Shown here piece by piece: positions 1 to 9,480 of a DNA stretch of 64,000 nt (its first letter is position 1; each line of letters opens with the position of its first letter). The translations under genes were made by a program, and so were the position numbers. Below the pieces are notes generated by a model that was not told the DNA's origin, made no database searches, and worked only from the letters and a program-made list of their open reading frames with translations. This DNA comes from an uncultured Prevotellaceae bacterium (GTDB lineage: Bacteria; Bacteroidota; Bacteroidia; Bacteroidales; Bacteroidaceae): NCBI GenBank assembly GCA_902776665.1, contig CACYQZ010000001.1, forward strand, positions 102,313-166,312. The letters are read 5' to 3'.

Positions 1-116
1 TAATAAGTCCATTTGACGAAATTTTCATCACTCACAAAACGACCCACTCTGTTCAGCAACAGACTACAAGCATAATATGGGTCTTGCAATGCTTTTTTTA
101 TTTTGGGATTCATCAT
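1..116 (-). CDS. TupA-like ATP-grasp protein, N-terminal part (cut by window edge)
   Basis: The reading frame starts at an ATG at 116 (or the adjacent ATG at 113) and stays open to the window edge, giving about 38 residues. It begins MMNPKIKKAL and continues with a segment (LLLNRVGRFVSDENF) like the start of TupA-like ATP-grasp proteins in capsule loci, which precedes the NLKNPKTFNEK-type motif seen in the two complete relatives at 5655 and 20412. It starts 8 nt after the stop of the CapA-like gene, so it is in the same operon. The other CapA-like gene (21298-22413) is also followed directly by a TupA-like gene. The call rests on a short N-terminus and this repeated gene order. Confidence 0.5.
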   Translation of the reverse strand, partial: MMNPKIKKALQDPYYACSLLLNRVGRFVSDENFVKWTY

Positions 117-124
117 CTACACAA

Positions 125-1252
125 CTATTTATTGTCAACACCTCGCAACACCTCTATGGTTATATCCCGATGTGCCTCACATTCTATATAATTTAAAAGA
201 GAAAGCCTCTTAGCCCGACTGATAAAAGATGGCAGGAGACCTCGTTTGCACAAATATCTCAAATATCGGTTGTAATAGGGTGAAAAAAGAGAATAATAAT
301 TCTTTGATTTCAACTTACATAATTTTCGGAAGGAATCTTCAAGTTGTTTCTCATCCGCTATGATCGTATTCAGTTCTCCCCATTTTTTTTGAAATTGTTG
401 TCTTTCTTCTTCTTGCATCAAACGAACTTGAACCTCTGAACCAAGACATTGTATGTAGGGATAAGGATGGCAATCCACTATTTTCTTTTCTTCTATATGT
501 ACACCAAGCATATACCCCTCATTCCAATAGCGGGCGGTCTGGACTCCATCGTCAAAAAAGAAATTTCCTATTCCGTAATAAATCCACTGATTGCGATATG
601 GTTCATAGCCACTGTAACAGTGTTGATGATGATTGACGACCAAATCGGCACCTATATCGATAATATAACGATAAAAGTTCTGCATTCGTGGCGTAGGCAA
701 TTGATATTCTTCCGACCCACCGTGAACAATAACGATAACGATGTCTGCTTTAGAACGAACCTCACGAATATCGTAAAAGACACGGATGGAATCGAGTGGA
801 TTAGAACCATATTCATCTTGCACTGAAAATTCGTGTTCACAGTAATTTAGAATGGCTACCACACCATCTGGATTCTCAATAAATAGTGGTTTCCTCAACT
901 CCTTTTTATTTCTTCCACCGCCAACGAAATCCATTCCGCAACTATCCAAAGTCTCGATTGTCTCAGCCACACCTTCTTTTCCATAGTCGCAAAAATGATT
1001 ATTAGCCAAAGTGACAGCATGGAAGCCACAATCCTTTAGATACTTGATTGTTTGGGCATCTGTCCTAAGGTGTGGACCAGATTTTTGTATGGTTTTATGA
1101 CTATCGTTAGCCACCGGTGCTTCCAAATTGACGACATTATAATCGGAAGTATTTAATAAAGAGACGATTTCACCAGAAATTGCTGCTCCATTCGACACAG
1201 CACATTTCCCTCTTCCTTCCGTCGTAAAATCTCCAGAGATAATGATTTTCAT
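125..1252 (-). CDS. CapA-family (PGA_cap) metallophosphatase-like protein
   Basis: This 375-residue protein has the PGA_cap/CapA layout: an N-terminal GD at residues 7-8, NLEAP at 42-46, LANNH at 82-86, VHGG near 176, a His-rich NHHQH near 210, and YGIGNF. These are metal-ligand motifs of the calcineurin-like fold. CapA proteins are known from poly-gamma-glutamate capsule synthesis, and many homologs of unknown substrate sit in polysaccharide loci. No signal peptide or membrane anchor is obvious, so it may be cytoplasmic. It lies 3 nt after a GT4 gene and 8 nt before a TupA-like ATP-grasp gene. It is a paralog of the protein at 21298-22413. The family call is firm; the substrate is unknown. 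Confidence 0.88.
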   Translation of the reverse strand: MKIIISGDFTTEGRGKCAVSNGAAISGEIVSLLNTSDYNVVNLEAPVANDSHKTIQKSGPHLRTDAQTIKYLKDCGFHAVTLANNHFCDYGKEGVAETIETLDSCGMDFVGGGRNKKELRKPLFIENPDGVVAILNYCEHEFSVQDEYGSNPLDSIRVFYDIREVRSKADIVIVIVHGGSEEYQLPTPRMQNFYRYIIDIGADLVVNHHQHCYSGYEPYRNQWIYYGIGNFFFDDGVQTARYWNEGYMLGVHIEEKKIVDCHPYPYIQCLGSEVQVRLMQEEERQQFQKKWGELNTIIADEKQLEDSFRKLCKLKSKNYYSLFSPYYNRYLRYLCKRGLLPSFISRAKRLSLLNYIECEAHRDITIEVLRGVDNK

Positions 1253-1255
1253 AGC

Positions 1256-2356
1256 TTATTTATTTTTTACAACATTTTTCAACAAATCCTCCCACATATC
1301 AACAATATTATCAATCAAATAGAACTCCGACCTCTTGACTGCTGAATTTTGAATTTTGGTCCTTTTATCACAATCTGTTATCATGATAGAAAGCTGTTTT
1401 GCCAAATCATCCACATCTCCTGTTTTGAAAAGAAGACCCTCTGATTCGTTCGTGACAATCTCTTTGGTTCTACCAAGATTTTCACAAGCAACTGGCGCAC
1501 AGCCTTGGCTCATTGCTTCTATCAGCACCATCGGCAAGCCTTCGCTTCTGCTACTCAGGCAATAGATGGCCGACCGCTGATACAAAGACTCCATATCAGT
1601 ACGATATCCAAGTAATTCTACCACATCCTCTACATGAGCATTATTAATCATTTTTTCGATTACTTCTGTCTCAGATTTCGTCCCCCCACCAGCAATTTGT
1701 ATCTTCCATTTTTCTTCTCTCAACAACGGTGCGAGTCTTTCAGCTGCAGAAATCAGAATATCCCACCCTTTATACCTCCAATTATTCAGACGTCCTGCTG
1801 CAAAAATGACATTTTCTTTCGGAGGTATATTTGAGACTGGAGTAAATGAAAGGGGATTAGGCATTACAAAAACATTCTTCTTCTGATGATATTTCCGAGC
1901 CATATACTCTTGATCAGCGATTGTCAGCAAAGTGGTGGCAGACATAAACCGGGGAATAACAAAATCACATACTTTAGTTGTAAAATGGACATCATAAGCC
2001 TGACTTTCTAAAGCATGATGATTCGTAAAAATCACAGGAACAGACAAACCTAATGAAGCCAAACGGGAGATAAGTGAACATAAATCCATATTCCCAATGA
2101 CAACTTCTGGGCGGTATTGCTTGATATTTTTTCGCAACCAGCTTATCGCCTTTCCCCATTTAACGAATTTATTATCAGACTTGGGACACAGTGGCAACAC
2201 TTTTACTGCCTCATCCACGGGATAGGATGCTTCCATATTGGTGTCGGCCACCAGATACACCTCATGTCCCTGTTGTGCGAAGCCATTAGCCAAATTCACA
2301 TGCACTCGCTCGGCACCACCGCCGCCCAAAGAGTTGCAAACCAAAAATATCTTCAT
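1256..2356 (-). CDS. Glycosyltransferase family 4 (GT-B fold)
   Basis: This 366-residue protein starts with a Gly-rich loop followed by AERVHVNLANGF, typical of the acceptor-side domain of GT4 enzymes. Its C-terminal half has AAGRLNNWRYKGWDILI and the donor-binding EX7E motif in SEGLPMVLIEAMSQG. GT4 enzymes are retaining GT-B transferases that use nucleotide sugars in the cytoplasm; the sugar cannot be read from sequence. The start overlaps the stop of the preceding GT2 gene by 4 nt (ATGA), which indicates translational coupling. Confidence 0.92.
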   Translation of the reverse strand: MKIFLVCNSLGGGGAERVHVNLANGFAQQGHEVYLVADTNMEASYPVDEAVKVLPLCPKSDNKFVKWGKAISWLRKNIKQYRPEVVIGNMDLCSLISRLASLGLSVPVIFTNHHALESQAYDVHFTTKVCDFVIPRFMSATTLLTIADQEYMARKYHQKKNVFVMPNPLSFTPVSNIPPKENVIFAAGRLNNWRYKGWDILISAAERLAPLLREEKWKIQIAGGGTKSETEVIEKMINNAHVEDVVELLGYRTDMESLYQRSAIYCLSSRSEGLPMVLIEAMSQGCAPVACENLGRTKEIVTNESEGLLFKTGDVDDLAKQLSIMITDCDKRTKIQNSAVKRSEFYLIDNIVDMWEDLLKNVVKNK

Positions 2357-3204
2357 TTTCTTGTTCCCTCCAAAACCTTTTTTCTCATTCCACTCTCATA
2401 GATTTTTTTCACCAACGAGGGCGGAAGATTGCGAAAGACATAGCGGGCAATCGGATAGCGGTAGGCCAGCGTGAAAAGGCCGTGCATCCGATAGATGCCG
2501 TTCATATAGATTTTAAACTCATTCCAAGCCTTGACCCTGCTGCGACGGCGGAACACATCGCCCTGCTGGCGGAAAAACAGCACTATTTCCTGCAAATTCG
2601 CCATTCGATAGCCAGCAAGAATGGCATCGTACCACAGTTTGATGTCCTGACTCATGCGGTAACGCTCGTCATAATGCAGTCCCTCGTCGAAAATCCGACG
2701 GCGCATCATCACTGCCGGATGCGCCAACGGACAAGCTTTCACAATGTATTTGCAGGCATCCTCGTGCGTCAGCGGATAATGGCGCACATTCAGACACTCG
2801 TGTTCGTCGTCGAACTCCTGCATCGAGCCGCCGAGAATGTCGATTTCTGGGTTCTCGCGGAGGAATTTCTCTTGAAGTTCAAACCGCTGCGGTGCGGAAA
2901 TATCGTCGCTGTCCATTCTGGCAATCAATTCACCCATAACATGCTTGATACCAGCATTCAACGCTTTTGTCAATCCTCCGTTCACCGGTAACTTCACTAC
3001 CACCATTTTGGCAACACCAGATGCATTTACTCTCGACTGAAAACTATCAATGATCAACTCCAATTCCTCTGGAATTGCCCCGTCTTCAATCAAGACAATC
3101 TGCTCTGGCTTCCGCGTCTGGTCATCCCACACGCTCTGCAAAGAACGGTCGAGAAATGCTCCTTTCTCGGACTTATAAACCGACATCAAAACGGAAATGG
3201 TCAT
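2353..3204 (-). CDS. Glycosyltransferase family 2 (GT-A fold)
   Basis: This 283-residue protein begins MTISVLMSVYKSEKG and has NGGLTKALNAGI and the DXD-like motif MDSDD at 97-101, then a catalytic-region segment QDIKLWYDAILAGYR. It resembles the rhamnosyl/galactosyl GT2 branch found in O-antigen and capsule loci. It lies 12 nt after the GT61 gene and overlaps the next GT4 gene by 4 nt. It is a cytoplasmic inverting transferase with unknown donor. Confidence 0.9.
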   Translation of the reverse strand: MTISVLMSVYKSEKGAFLDRSLQSVWDDQTRKPEQIVLIEDGAIPEELELIIDSFQSRVNASGVAKMVVVKLPVNGGLTKALNAGIKHVMGELIARMDSDDISAPQRFELQEKFLRENPEIDILGGSMQEFDDEHECLNVRHYPLTHEDACKYIVKACPLAHPAVMMRRRIFDEGLHYDERYRMSQDIKLWYDAILAGYRMANLQEIVLFFRQQGDVFRRRSRVKAWNEFKIYMNGIYRMHGLFTLAYRYPIARYVFRNLPPSLVKKIYESGMRKKVLEGTRK

Positions 3205-3216
3205 TTTCTGTCAATT

Positions 3217-4494
3217 TTATGATTCCCCTCGCCTCATTCTCCCCAACATTTTGCGCCAGTAATGGGGTTGAAAATATTGGGAAATTTTAAAAGGCTTTTC
3301 TCTTCTCAAATACGGTCCGAACACCGCGCAACCACTCTCGTACGACTCATACAGATAGTCAGCATCGGCTGTGATTCCCGACATTTTCCACTGGTATCCA
3401 TGCTGCTCGAAATAAGCACTCATGTATGTATGGAAACAACGACGCAGATAAGCCTCTCCGACGAACTCAGGCGATGGCGGTTCAAAGCCCCTGTCAGTGG
3501 CAAACTGCTGAAATTCTTTGGTGAAAGCGATGAGATACGGCCCGAATCCCATTTCGGTCGGATAGAGCGAATAATGCGCATCGACATGAGTGATTTGCCA
3601 TGGGCGAAGGCGATTGAGGCCAATCTGATAGGTGTTGAGCCACGCCTCTCGCTCCACGATGACAACGGAAAGGATTTCGGGAGCGAACAAAATGTTATGG
3701 CTGATGGTTCCTTCGGTTGTGGCACATTCCTTCGCCTTGTGCAACAAGCAAGTCAATCCTGCCAACGAATATTCTTCTGGATAAATGATTTGATAGCCAT
3801 TGCGACTGAAAAAATCGTCCAACAACTCAGTTCCTGCCTCTGTCTTGCCTGACTTTTTCAGGAAACGACTTCGGCTGAGGAATATTTTCTCGTATTTTTC
3901 CGTTTTTTCTGACGCAGCCGCCAACAAGTTTTCCTTCACCTTGTCAAACATTCTCAGATACGCATCCGAATCATATTCAAAAGTCTTGTAGCAAAGTTCG
4001 GGAACAATGATTTCGCGATAGGCAGCAGGTTTACTCGTCAATTCCACTTTCTCCAGAATACCCAAAGCATCGAAGAAACTCCGCATATTCTCGTGCATCT
4101 TGGTTTCGAAACCCGGACGAACGGTGAAAATGTATTTCTCCACCTCGTCATCATGGTCTAACGCATACCACAAACGACAAACCACCTCCGTCAGGAAATG
4201 CCCCCAATGCATCGGGAAATAGCCACAATAGACAACGCGCTGATCCATCACCCCACCAATGCCGTCCACAGGATATGCACGACATTCGTCGTTGATGGCC
4301 GACAAACCGACGAACTTGCCCTGCTCGTCCACCACTCCGCCTTTGTTTCCCATCGAGCGATTGCGATGGTCAAGCGACGGAAGGATGGTGCCTGCTCCGC
4401 GCCAAACCTGCTGATTCTCCTTTCGTTCTAAAGGCTTCTCATAAAGGCGGCAGAGGGCCTCGGCTTTTTTCGGACGCAAATAATTGTTCAACAT
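3217..4494 (-). CDS. Glycosyltransferase family 61 (DUF563) protein
   Basis: This 425-residue protein shows GT61/DUF563 features: GYFPMHWGHFLTEVVCRLWY near residues 112-131, IFLSRSRF, and ATTEGTISHNILFAP, which corresponds to the conserved acidic/His region near the C-terminal core. Bacterial members are poorly characterised but recur in polysaccharide loci. It is in the run of glycosyltransferase genes, 22 nt downstream of an ATP-grasp gene and 12 nt before a GT2 gene. Confidence 0.82.
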   Translation of the reverse strand: MLNNYLRPKKAEALCRLYEKPLERKENQQVWRGAGTILPSLDHRNRSMGNKGGVVDEQGKFVGLSAINDECRAYPVDGIGGVMDQRVVYCGYFPMHWGHFLTEVVCRLWYALDHDDEVEKYIFTVRPGFETKMHENMRSFFDALGILEKVELTSKPAAYREIIVPELCYKTFEYDSDAYLRMFDKVKENLLAAASEKTEKYEKIFLSRSRFLKKSGKTEAGTELLDDFFSRNGYQIIYPEEYSLAGLTCLLHKAKECATTEGTISHNILFAPEILSVVIVEREAWLNTYQIGLNRLRPWQITHVDAHYSLYPTEMGFGPYLIAFTKEFQQFATDRGFEPPSPEFVGEAYLRRCFHTYMSAYFEQHGYQWKMSGITADADYLYESYESGCAVFGPYLRREKPFKISQYFQPHYWRKMLGRMRRGES

Positions 4495-4516
4495 CAGTTT
4501 TCAGAAACAGACTTTT

Positions 4517-5623
4517 TTATTTCTCTTTTGAGCCAAACACCTCTTCCAAGACTTCTTCAGTATCTTCGCCAAAAATCGGTCCATTACTGAATTGGTGCAG
4601 TTCCGGCTCACCGTATGCTGAATTCATTTCGACAAGAACAGGTTCACCATTTTTATCAACAGCGATATCCCATGAAACCAAACGGAAATGTGGAATGGTG
4701 GGAGCAATCTTCTTTACCATCTTAATGACCTCTGAAAAGTTCGGAATCAACGTATTCTCAAACACATAGCCATTATCAGGGTGCTTATCGACACGATTTC
4801 CTTTCCTGTCATAAGCGTATTTTTTTAACCTCCCGTCGTTGTCGATTCCACACGAAACGCCTCCTGTCCCCCAGTTGTCGAGTTTGTTGCCATTTCTTCC
4901 AATGCGCAATACCGAAGAACAAATCTTCACCGTTCCATCTCGCATCAGCAAGGATACAACCCTGAGAGTATTCACACTACTCTCATTGATTTTCGCTAAT
5001 ACCTCATGCTGAACGATGGCTTCCTGTATCACGAAATCATATCGACTACTGAAGATCCATTCGATGGTCGAGAAATCAGTCTTTTTCGGATTGAAATAGG
5101 TTACACCAGAACCGCAGCCAAAATAAGCATCAGCATTCTTAATGAACAAATCTGTCGGAGAGTTCAAAATTTGCTGTTTTACAAATTCTTTCGTAACGAT
5201 TTTGTCATTTTCGTCATACCAGAAGTTATTCAAGCGATAAAAAACGCTCTTTGGCATTTTTACGTTGGGGAACATCCTCGTGTAATAACACTTATTGTCA
5301 AGGTACTTGTCGAGAGTCCAATTGTTAAAAAACGGATCGATGTAAGCATACCAAATTGGATCTGGAATATTTCTCACATCGAAAACACCTGTTTTTTCCA
5401 GATAATGGGTATGGGCGACATAGGTGGACTTATCAACCTTAAAGTACTTGGAAAAATAATCTTTGATTTGCTTCTTTTGTTCCTCTGAAAGTGGTGCACT
5501 TCCGTTGCATTTTGAGGCAAATGTTTTCGTTTCGCTATATAAACGATATTTTACCTTGGTCTTTTGATAATTTGACAAAACCCACTTCTCAAATTTCACT
5601 CCATAATGTTTAATAAAATCCAT
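4517..5623 (-). CDS. Sugar-transfer-associated ATP-grasp protein
   Basis: This 368-residue protein matches the ATP-grasp group associated with sugar transfer (PF14397-like): FIKNADAYFGCGSGVTYF as a nucleotide-binding loop, VQHEVLAKINESSVNTLRVV, NWGTGGVSCGIDNDG, and the metal-binding end WDIAVDKNGEPVLVEMN. ATP-grasp enzymes form C-N or C-O bonds through acyl phosphates, so an aminoacyl or acyl decoration of the glycan is plausible. This is inference from the fold. It is followed at 22 nt by a GT61 gene and preceded by a TupA-like ATP-grasp gene. Confidence 0.8.
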   Translation of the reverse strand: MDFIKHYGVKFEKWVLSNYQKTKVKYRLYSETKTFASKCNGSAPLSEEQKKQIKDYFSKYFKVDKSTYVAHTHYLEKTGVFDVRNIPDPIWYAYIDPFFNNWTLDKYLDNKCYYTRMFPNVKMPKSVFYRLNNFWYDENDKIVTKEFVKQQILNSPTDLFIKNADAYFGCGSGVTYFNPKKTDFSTIEWIFSSRYDFVIQEAIVQHEVLAKINESSVNTLRVVSLLMRDGTVKICSSVLRIGRNGNKLDNWGTGGVSCGIDNDGRLKKYAYDRKGNRVDKHPDNGYVFENTLIPNFSEVIKMVKKIAPTIPHFRLVSWDIAVDKNGEPVLVEMNSAYGEPELHQFSNGPIFGEDTEEVLEEVFGSKEK

Positions 5624-5654
5624 AACCTTTAACTATTAAAAATCCTATCAATGA

Positions 5655-6614
5655 TTATTCACAATACTTTTTGTAGGCCTCCCGAACCTCTTTCCATCCG
5701 TATTTCTTCGGATACGACTTATCCATCGGAACCCAACTACCCATCTTCAGGTTAAATTCTTCCGGCTCCACGATGATATATCCAGCACAGTGGAAGAACG
5801 TGATTTCGCCGAAATAGATTTTCCCATCGACATTGTAGAAGTCAACTCTGCAATGTGGGAAGGGTTTCGACAAGATTCGGGCATACTCCACCATCAAATC
5901 GTAATTCTCGGGCTTCTTAATCTCGAAAGTTGGCTCGTGTTTCCGATTGATGGTGACATCCAACGGATTGAAGTCGATGTCGTAGTTAAACCAATGGCTA
6001 AATTCCGCATGGCTTCCATCTTCGTTGCAGACCTCTGTATCGACAAACAGCAATTTGGGTTCACCCTCGAAACAGAAGAATTTCCAGTCAATCAAGCCAC
6101 TCCCATCTGACGGGCGCAGGACTTTCTCTGCCAAGATATAGGGTTTGATGTGCTTGTAGTTGTACTCGCGGCCATGCCAGTAAAAATTGTCTTTCAGCAA
6201 GGATGAAAACAGCGGACGGATGGCTTCTCTGTCAAACGTACTCTTATGGCAAATCAGGTTTCCACCAGAAGTGTTATTAACTTTCAAGAAAAATTCTTCC
6301 ACGGGAATCTCATCCAAATTGATGGCATCCACCGAGTCGTAATGGCCATAGCAGTCTATCAAAATGTCTTTCAGACCGCATTTCTCCACATATTTCCTCA
6401 CTTCCCACTTATCGCTGCACGGTGTCATCAGCGGATTGAAATAATGGTATTTCATCCACCACAGCTTGTCAGCGAAAGTTTTGGGATTTTTCAAATTCAG
6501 GAATCTTCCCTTCCTTTTGTAATACGTCACTTGGGCATAAATCCATTCCGGAATCAGCATCCGAAGACGATATTGCAGGTTTTTCATACGATAATACAGA
6601 TTACTTTTTTTCAT
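5655..6614 (-). CDS. TupA-like ATP-grasp protein
   Basis: This 319-residue protein carries the TupA-like signature: NLKNPKTFADKLWWMKYHY, CSDKWEVRKYVEKCG, FFLKVNNTSGGNLIC (nucleotide loop), and VDFYNVDGKIYFGEITFFH near the C-terminus. TupA of Bacillus is implicated in teichuronopeptide synthesis; other members modify surface glycans in unknown ways. The start at 6614 overlaps the stop of the upstream GT4 gene by 14 nt. An internal Met at residue 10 is an alternative start that would remove the overlap. Confidence 0.85.
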   Translation of the reverse strand: MKKSNLYYRMKNLQYRLRMLIPEWIYAQVTYYKRKGRFLNLKNPKTFADKLWWMKYHYFNPLMTPCSDKWEVRKYVEKCGLKDILIDCYGHYDSVDAINLDEIPVEEFFLKVNNTSGGNLICHKSTFDREAIRPLFSSLLKDNFYWHGREYNYKHIKPYILAEKVLRPSDGSGLIDWKFFCFEGEPKLLFVDTEVCNEDGSHAEFSHWFNYDIDFNPLDVTINRKHEPTFEIKKPENYDLMVEYARILSKPFPHCRVDFYNVDGKIYFGEITFFHCAGYIIVEPEEFNLKMGSWVPMDKSYPKKYGWKEVREAYKKYCE

Positions 6615-7668
6615 AAACTACTGATTTTATGACATTTTCCCATTCATTGGCAATGGTTTGCAAATTAAACAACTCTCTTTTTTGCATATTTCTCTCCCCC
6701 ATTTCTTTCATCAAGACCTCGTTCCCCAGCATTTTTCTCAACGCGATGACCAATTGTGTTTCATCTCCAATCGGCGTGATAAATCCTGTCTTTCCGTCAT
6801 CAACCAACTCCTCTGCGCCCGACACGTTCGTGGTAATCACCGGCACCCCCACGCAAACTGCTTCTATCAGGGCATTGCTCATTCCTTCGGCATTGGTTGA
6901 CATACAGAACAATTTTGCGCTTCGCAGTTCCTCAATTACTTCATTCGAACGCCCTGCCAACAATACGCTTTCAGACAAGTTCAAACTATCTATCTGCGAC
7001 TGCAAATCTTCCCGCAGCGGCCCTTCTCCAAATATAACGAGTTGGTAATCAGGAAATTCCACTTTAATTATCGCAAAGGCATTGATCAACATCGGAAAAT
7101 TCTTCTGGGGTGCCAGTCTCCCCACTGAAACGATTTTATTCTGCTTCGCCTTCGGAACCAACGAATCCTCGAACACCTTTTCGTTCACTGGATTGTAGAT
7201 GACGGTTGTACGCTTTTGCAGGGCTTTCGAATAACACGATTTGATGTCTTCCGTTTGTACCACCAAATGGGTCGTCAGCCTCAAAAATAGCCATCGAATG
7301 GTCTTGAATAGAAAATCTGATGCACGGGGGTCGTAACGCTCCGAGGAAATGACGGGAACGCCCGAGCCCATCAAAGACACCAATGTCACGCTGTACACAT
7401 CCGTCATAAATGGCAGAACAGCATCTGGCCGGGTTGTTTTCACATACTTCCTCAACCACAGCATTTTCTTCCCAATGAACGACGTGCCTGCTTCCTCCTC
7501 CGCGAAAACCACCTTCACCTGCTCGTCAATCGGATAAAACACGACATGGCGATTTAGGCAGACGATTTCCACTTGGTGTCCACGATGAGATAATTCGTTG
7601 GCAAGCAGGGAAATGACGCGCTCTGTTCCGCCGGAACTCAATGTTGATGTTACAAACAATAGTTTCAT
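6601..7668 (-). CDS. Glycosyltransferase family 4 (GT-B fold)
   Basis: This protein of about 355 residues starts MKLLFVTSTLSSGGTERVI and has VSVGRLAPQKNFPMLINAF, IFGEGPLREDLQ, and the donor motif TNAEGMSNALIEAVCVGVPV. A longer frame to 7683 exists, but the ATG at 7668 overlaps the stop of the EpsG-like gene as TAATG, which favours the shorter form. It resembles GalNAc-alpha-1,4-GalNAc transferase-type GT4 enzymes, but the linkage cannot be assigned. Confidence 0.92.
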   Translation of the reverse strand: MKLLFVTSTLSSGGTERVISLLANELSHRGHQVEIVCLNRHVVFYPIDEQVKVVFAEEEAGTSFIGKKMLWLRKYVKTTRPDAVLPFMTDVYSVTLVSLMGSGVPVISSERYDPRASDFLFKTIRWLFLRLTTHLVVQTEDIKSCYSKALQKRTTVIYNPVNEKVFEDSLVPKAKQNKIVSVGRLAPQKNFPMLINAFAIIKVEFPDYQLVIFGEGPLREDLQSQIDSLNLSESVLLAGRSNEVIEELRSAKLFCMSTNAEGMSNALIEAVCVGVPVITTNVSGAEELVDDGKTGFITPIGDETQLVIALRKMLGNEVLMKEMGERNMQKRELFNLQTIANEWENVIKSVVYEKK

Positions 7669-8756
7669 TAATAAACATTCCAAATATGTGAAATAATCGA
7701 TGGCCAGTTCATATAAAACATAAATAGGAGGCCAGCCCCAATGATTGCATGCAGAATGATGTATTCGTCTTTTTTAAACAGTTTGAAAAACAATGGAATA
7801 ATCATACATTCATACGTGGCAAACAGTGTAGATGTTCGCCCCGCCACGACTGCATATTGACACAAAACGATTAACATCACTGTACTCATAAAATAAGCAT
7901 TTCGGAAGACATAGTAGTAAGGCGTAGCTTTCTTTAGACGTTCTTCGTAATAAGTAAACATAAGCAAAACGATAGTTTGAAACCATATAACAGGATTGGT
8001 CAAGTCGTTAGCATAGGCTTTCTCTGAACCTTCACGCATATAGTCATCTGCCATATTCATGATATAGTCCGAACTCGTCACCCATGACCTCACAACTCCA
8101 CCGAAGAATTGGGCCATAATCATAGAAATAATTATTCCCCAATAAATCTGTTTTTGGGAAAAAGAATATCCACGTACACATAGGAACAATAATGGAGCCG
8201 CAACTAGAGAGCTGTGATGTAAATTATAACAAAGAAGTAAGACGAAGAAATACGCCCACCACTTCTTCTCTTTAACTAAATAAGTAAATGAGATAATAAT
8301 CGCTATGGCAAGACAAGAACGAATTTGCATCATATTTCTTCCTATCATAAAGCGAGAGATATAGATGCACAAACCTAACATCGGGTATATGCTATAACGC
8401 TGTAATCCTTTGTATATAAAATAAAAACTTAGCAGAGAAACAACAACAAGATATGTCGTGCTATTATCTGTAAAAGATTTGATGATGACGACCAAAAAGT
8501 GGAAACCACCTTCAACGTATCCAATGATAGGGTCGGAAAAAGAGAAATTGAAAATATCATTAGCGAAAAGGAAATCAGTAATATAAGTAAACGTATCGCT
8601 CCACAACATGGGGTCACGCGCTCCTGCAAAATAAGCCAACACCAAACATGAAAGCAACAGGATGACGTTTCGCATCTTCTTGTCTTGTGCATCTGCTGCC
8701 ATCGAAAAAAGATAAAAGGCGACAAATGCAACAAATACGTATAGTTTAGGTATCAT
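7668..8756 (-). CDS. EpsG-family membrane protein, probable polysaccharide polymerase (Wzy-like)
   Basis: This 362-residue protein is strongly hydrophobic with roughly ten membrane segments. It has AYFAGARDPMLWSDTFTYITDF near residue 40, which matches the R-D-x-W-x-D-T pattern of EpsG proteins, and RNMMQIRSCLAIAI, matching their conserved RQ-like segment. EpsG proteins act as Wzy-type polymerases of lipid-linked repeat units at the periplasmic face. This is notable because the locus also encodes two ABC exporters, which normally do not need Wzy, while the flippase gene is only a fragment. Confidence 0.82.
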   Translation of the reverse strand: MIPKLYVFVAFVAFYLFSMAADAQDKKMRNVILLLSCLVLAYFAGARDPMLWSDTFTYITDFLFANDIFNFSFSDPIIGYVEGGFHFLVVIIKSFTDNSTTYLVVVSLLSFYFIYKGLQRYSIYPMLGLCIYISRFMIGRNMMQIRSCLAIAIIISFTYLVKEKKWWAYFFVLLLCYNLHHSSLVAAPLLFLCVRGYSFSQKQIYWGIIISMIMAQFFGGVVRSWVTSSDYIMNMADDYMREGSEKAYANDLTNPVIWFQTIVLLMFTYYEERLKKATPYYYVFRNAYFMSTVMLIVLCQYAVVAGRTSTLFATYECMIIPLFFKLFKKDEYIILHAIIGAGLLFMFYMNWPSIISHIWNVY

Positions 8757-8761
8757 AATTT

Positions 8762-9331
8762 TTAAATATTATTACGTTGAATAATCTTTGCTTTGGAACC
8801 AACTACGGTGCAATTATCGGGAACATCTTCCACCACAATGGCTCCTGCCCCGATTTTTACATTGTTGCCAACGCGAACGCCACCGAGAATCTTGGCATCG
8901 GCACCAATAAACACGTTGTCACCAATGACGGGCATCATTTCTAAGTCGTTCGCGACACCTATCGTCACTCCATGATACATCGTGCAGTTTCTTCCAATTT
9001 TTGCACCTCCGTTCAGCACCACGCCAAATCCATGCATCAGAACCCAACCGCCACCAATCTCACAGCCCTCAAACGAATAGCACTTGATGTCGGGTAGCAA
9101 AAGACTAAGCAACACCCTAATTTTACCTATCCTTAGGTAGAATTGGGCGCGAAAATCCTTTTGGTTTACTAACAACCATATCAGTCTATTGAGACACCCC
9201 TTTTTTTTCAAAAAGGGCCTATATGTACTCCATGCAACCGTATCCTCATCAATTTCTTTGCACTTTCCCAAACAAAAATAGAACAATAGATGAGGTAGCA
9301 ATAATGGAAATAACAATAAATGTTTAATCAT
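8762..9331 (-). CDS. Serine acetyltransferase-like hexapeptide-repeat transferase
   Basis: This protein has about 189 residues. A basic/hydrophobic N-terminus is followed by a left-handed beta-helix: GCEIGGGWVLMHGFGVVLNG, KIGRNCTMYHGVTIG with the catalytic His, VIGDNVFIGADAKILGG, VRVGNNVKIGAGAIVVEDVP. It likely O- or N-acetylates a sugar or glycan. The ATG at 9331 is preferred over the TTG at 9340 because ATGATTAA at this site overlaps the stop of an orphan reading frame upstream, the usual coupling pattern in this locus. Confidence 0.85.
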   Translation of the reverse strand: MIKHLLLFPLLLPHLLFYFCLGKCKEIDEDTVAWSTYRPFLKKKGCLNRLIWLLVNQKDFRAQFYLRIGKIRVLLSLLLPDIKCYSFEGCEIGGGWVLMHGFGVVLNGGAKIGRNCTMYHGVTIGVANDLEMMPVIGDNVFIGADAKILGGVRVGNNVKIGAGAIVVEDVPDNCTVVGSKAKIIQRNNI

Positions 9332-9480
9332 CTTTCGCAAGGTTTTTTATATCATTTTCTGCCGTAACGGAATCAAATACCGACAAAAACTGTTCATATT
9401 CAAAAAATGTGTCAAGTTTGACATTACCGACGCTATTAACTATTTTACACTTATTCCATTTTGGTTTATTGTTATAATAG
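9324..9480 (-). pseudogene. 3' tail of a lost gene, coupled to the acetyltransferase gene
   Basis: A minus-strand frame of about 50 codons with no good start runs through the gap between the DUF6625 gene and the acetyltransferase gene, in a different frame from the DUF6625 protein. It reads ...NSVGNVKLDTFFEYEQF... and ends NLAKDD-stop at 9324. Its stop overlaps the ATG of the acetyltransferase by 8 nt. This arrangement suggests the tail of the gene that originally preceded the acetyltransferase, left behind when the DUF6625 gene replaced its body. The parent family was not recognised. Confidence 0.4.
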
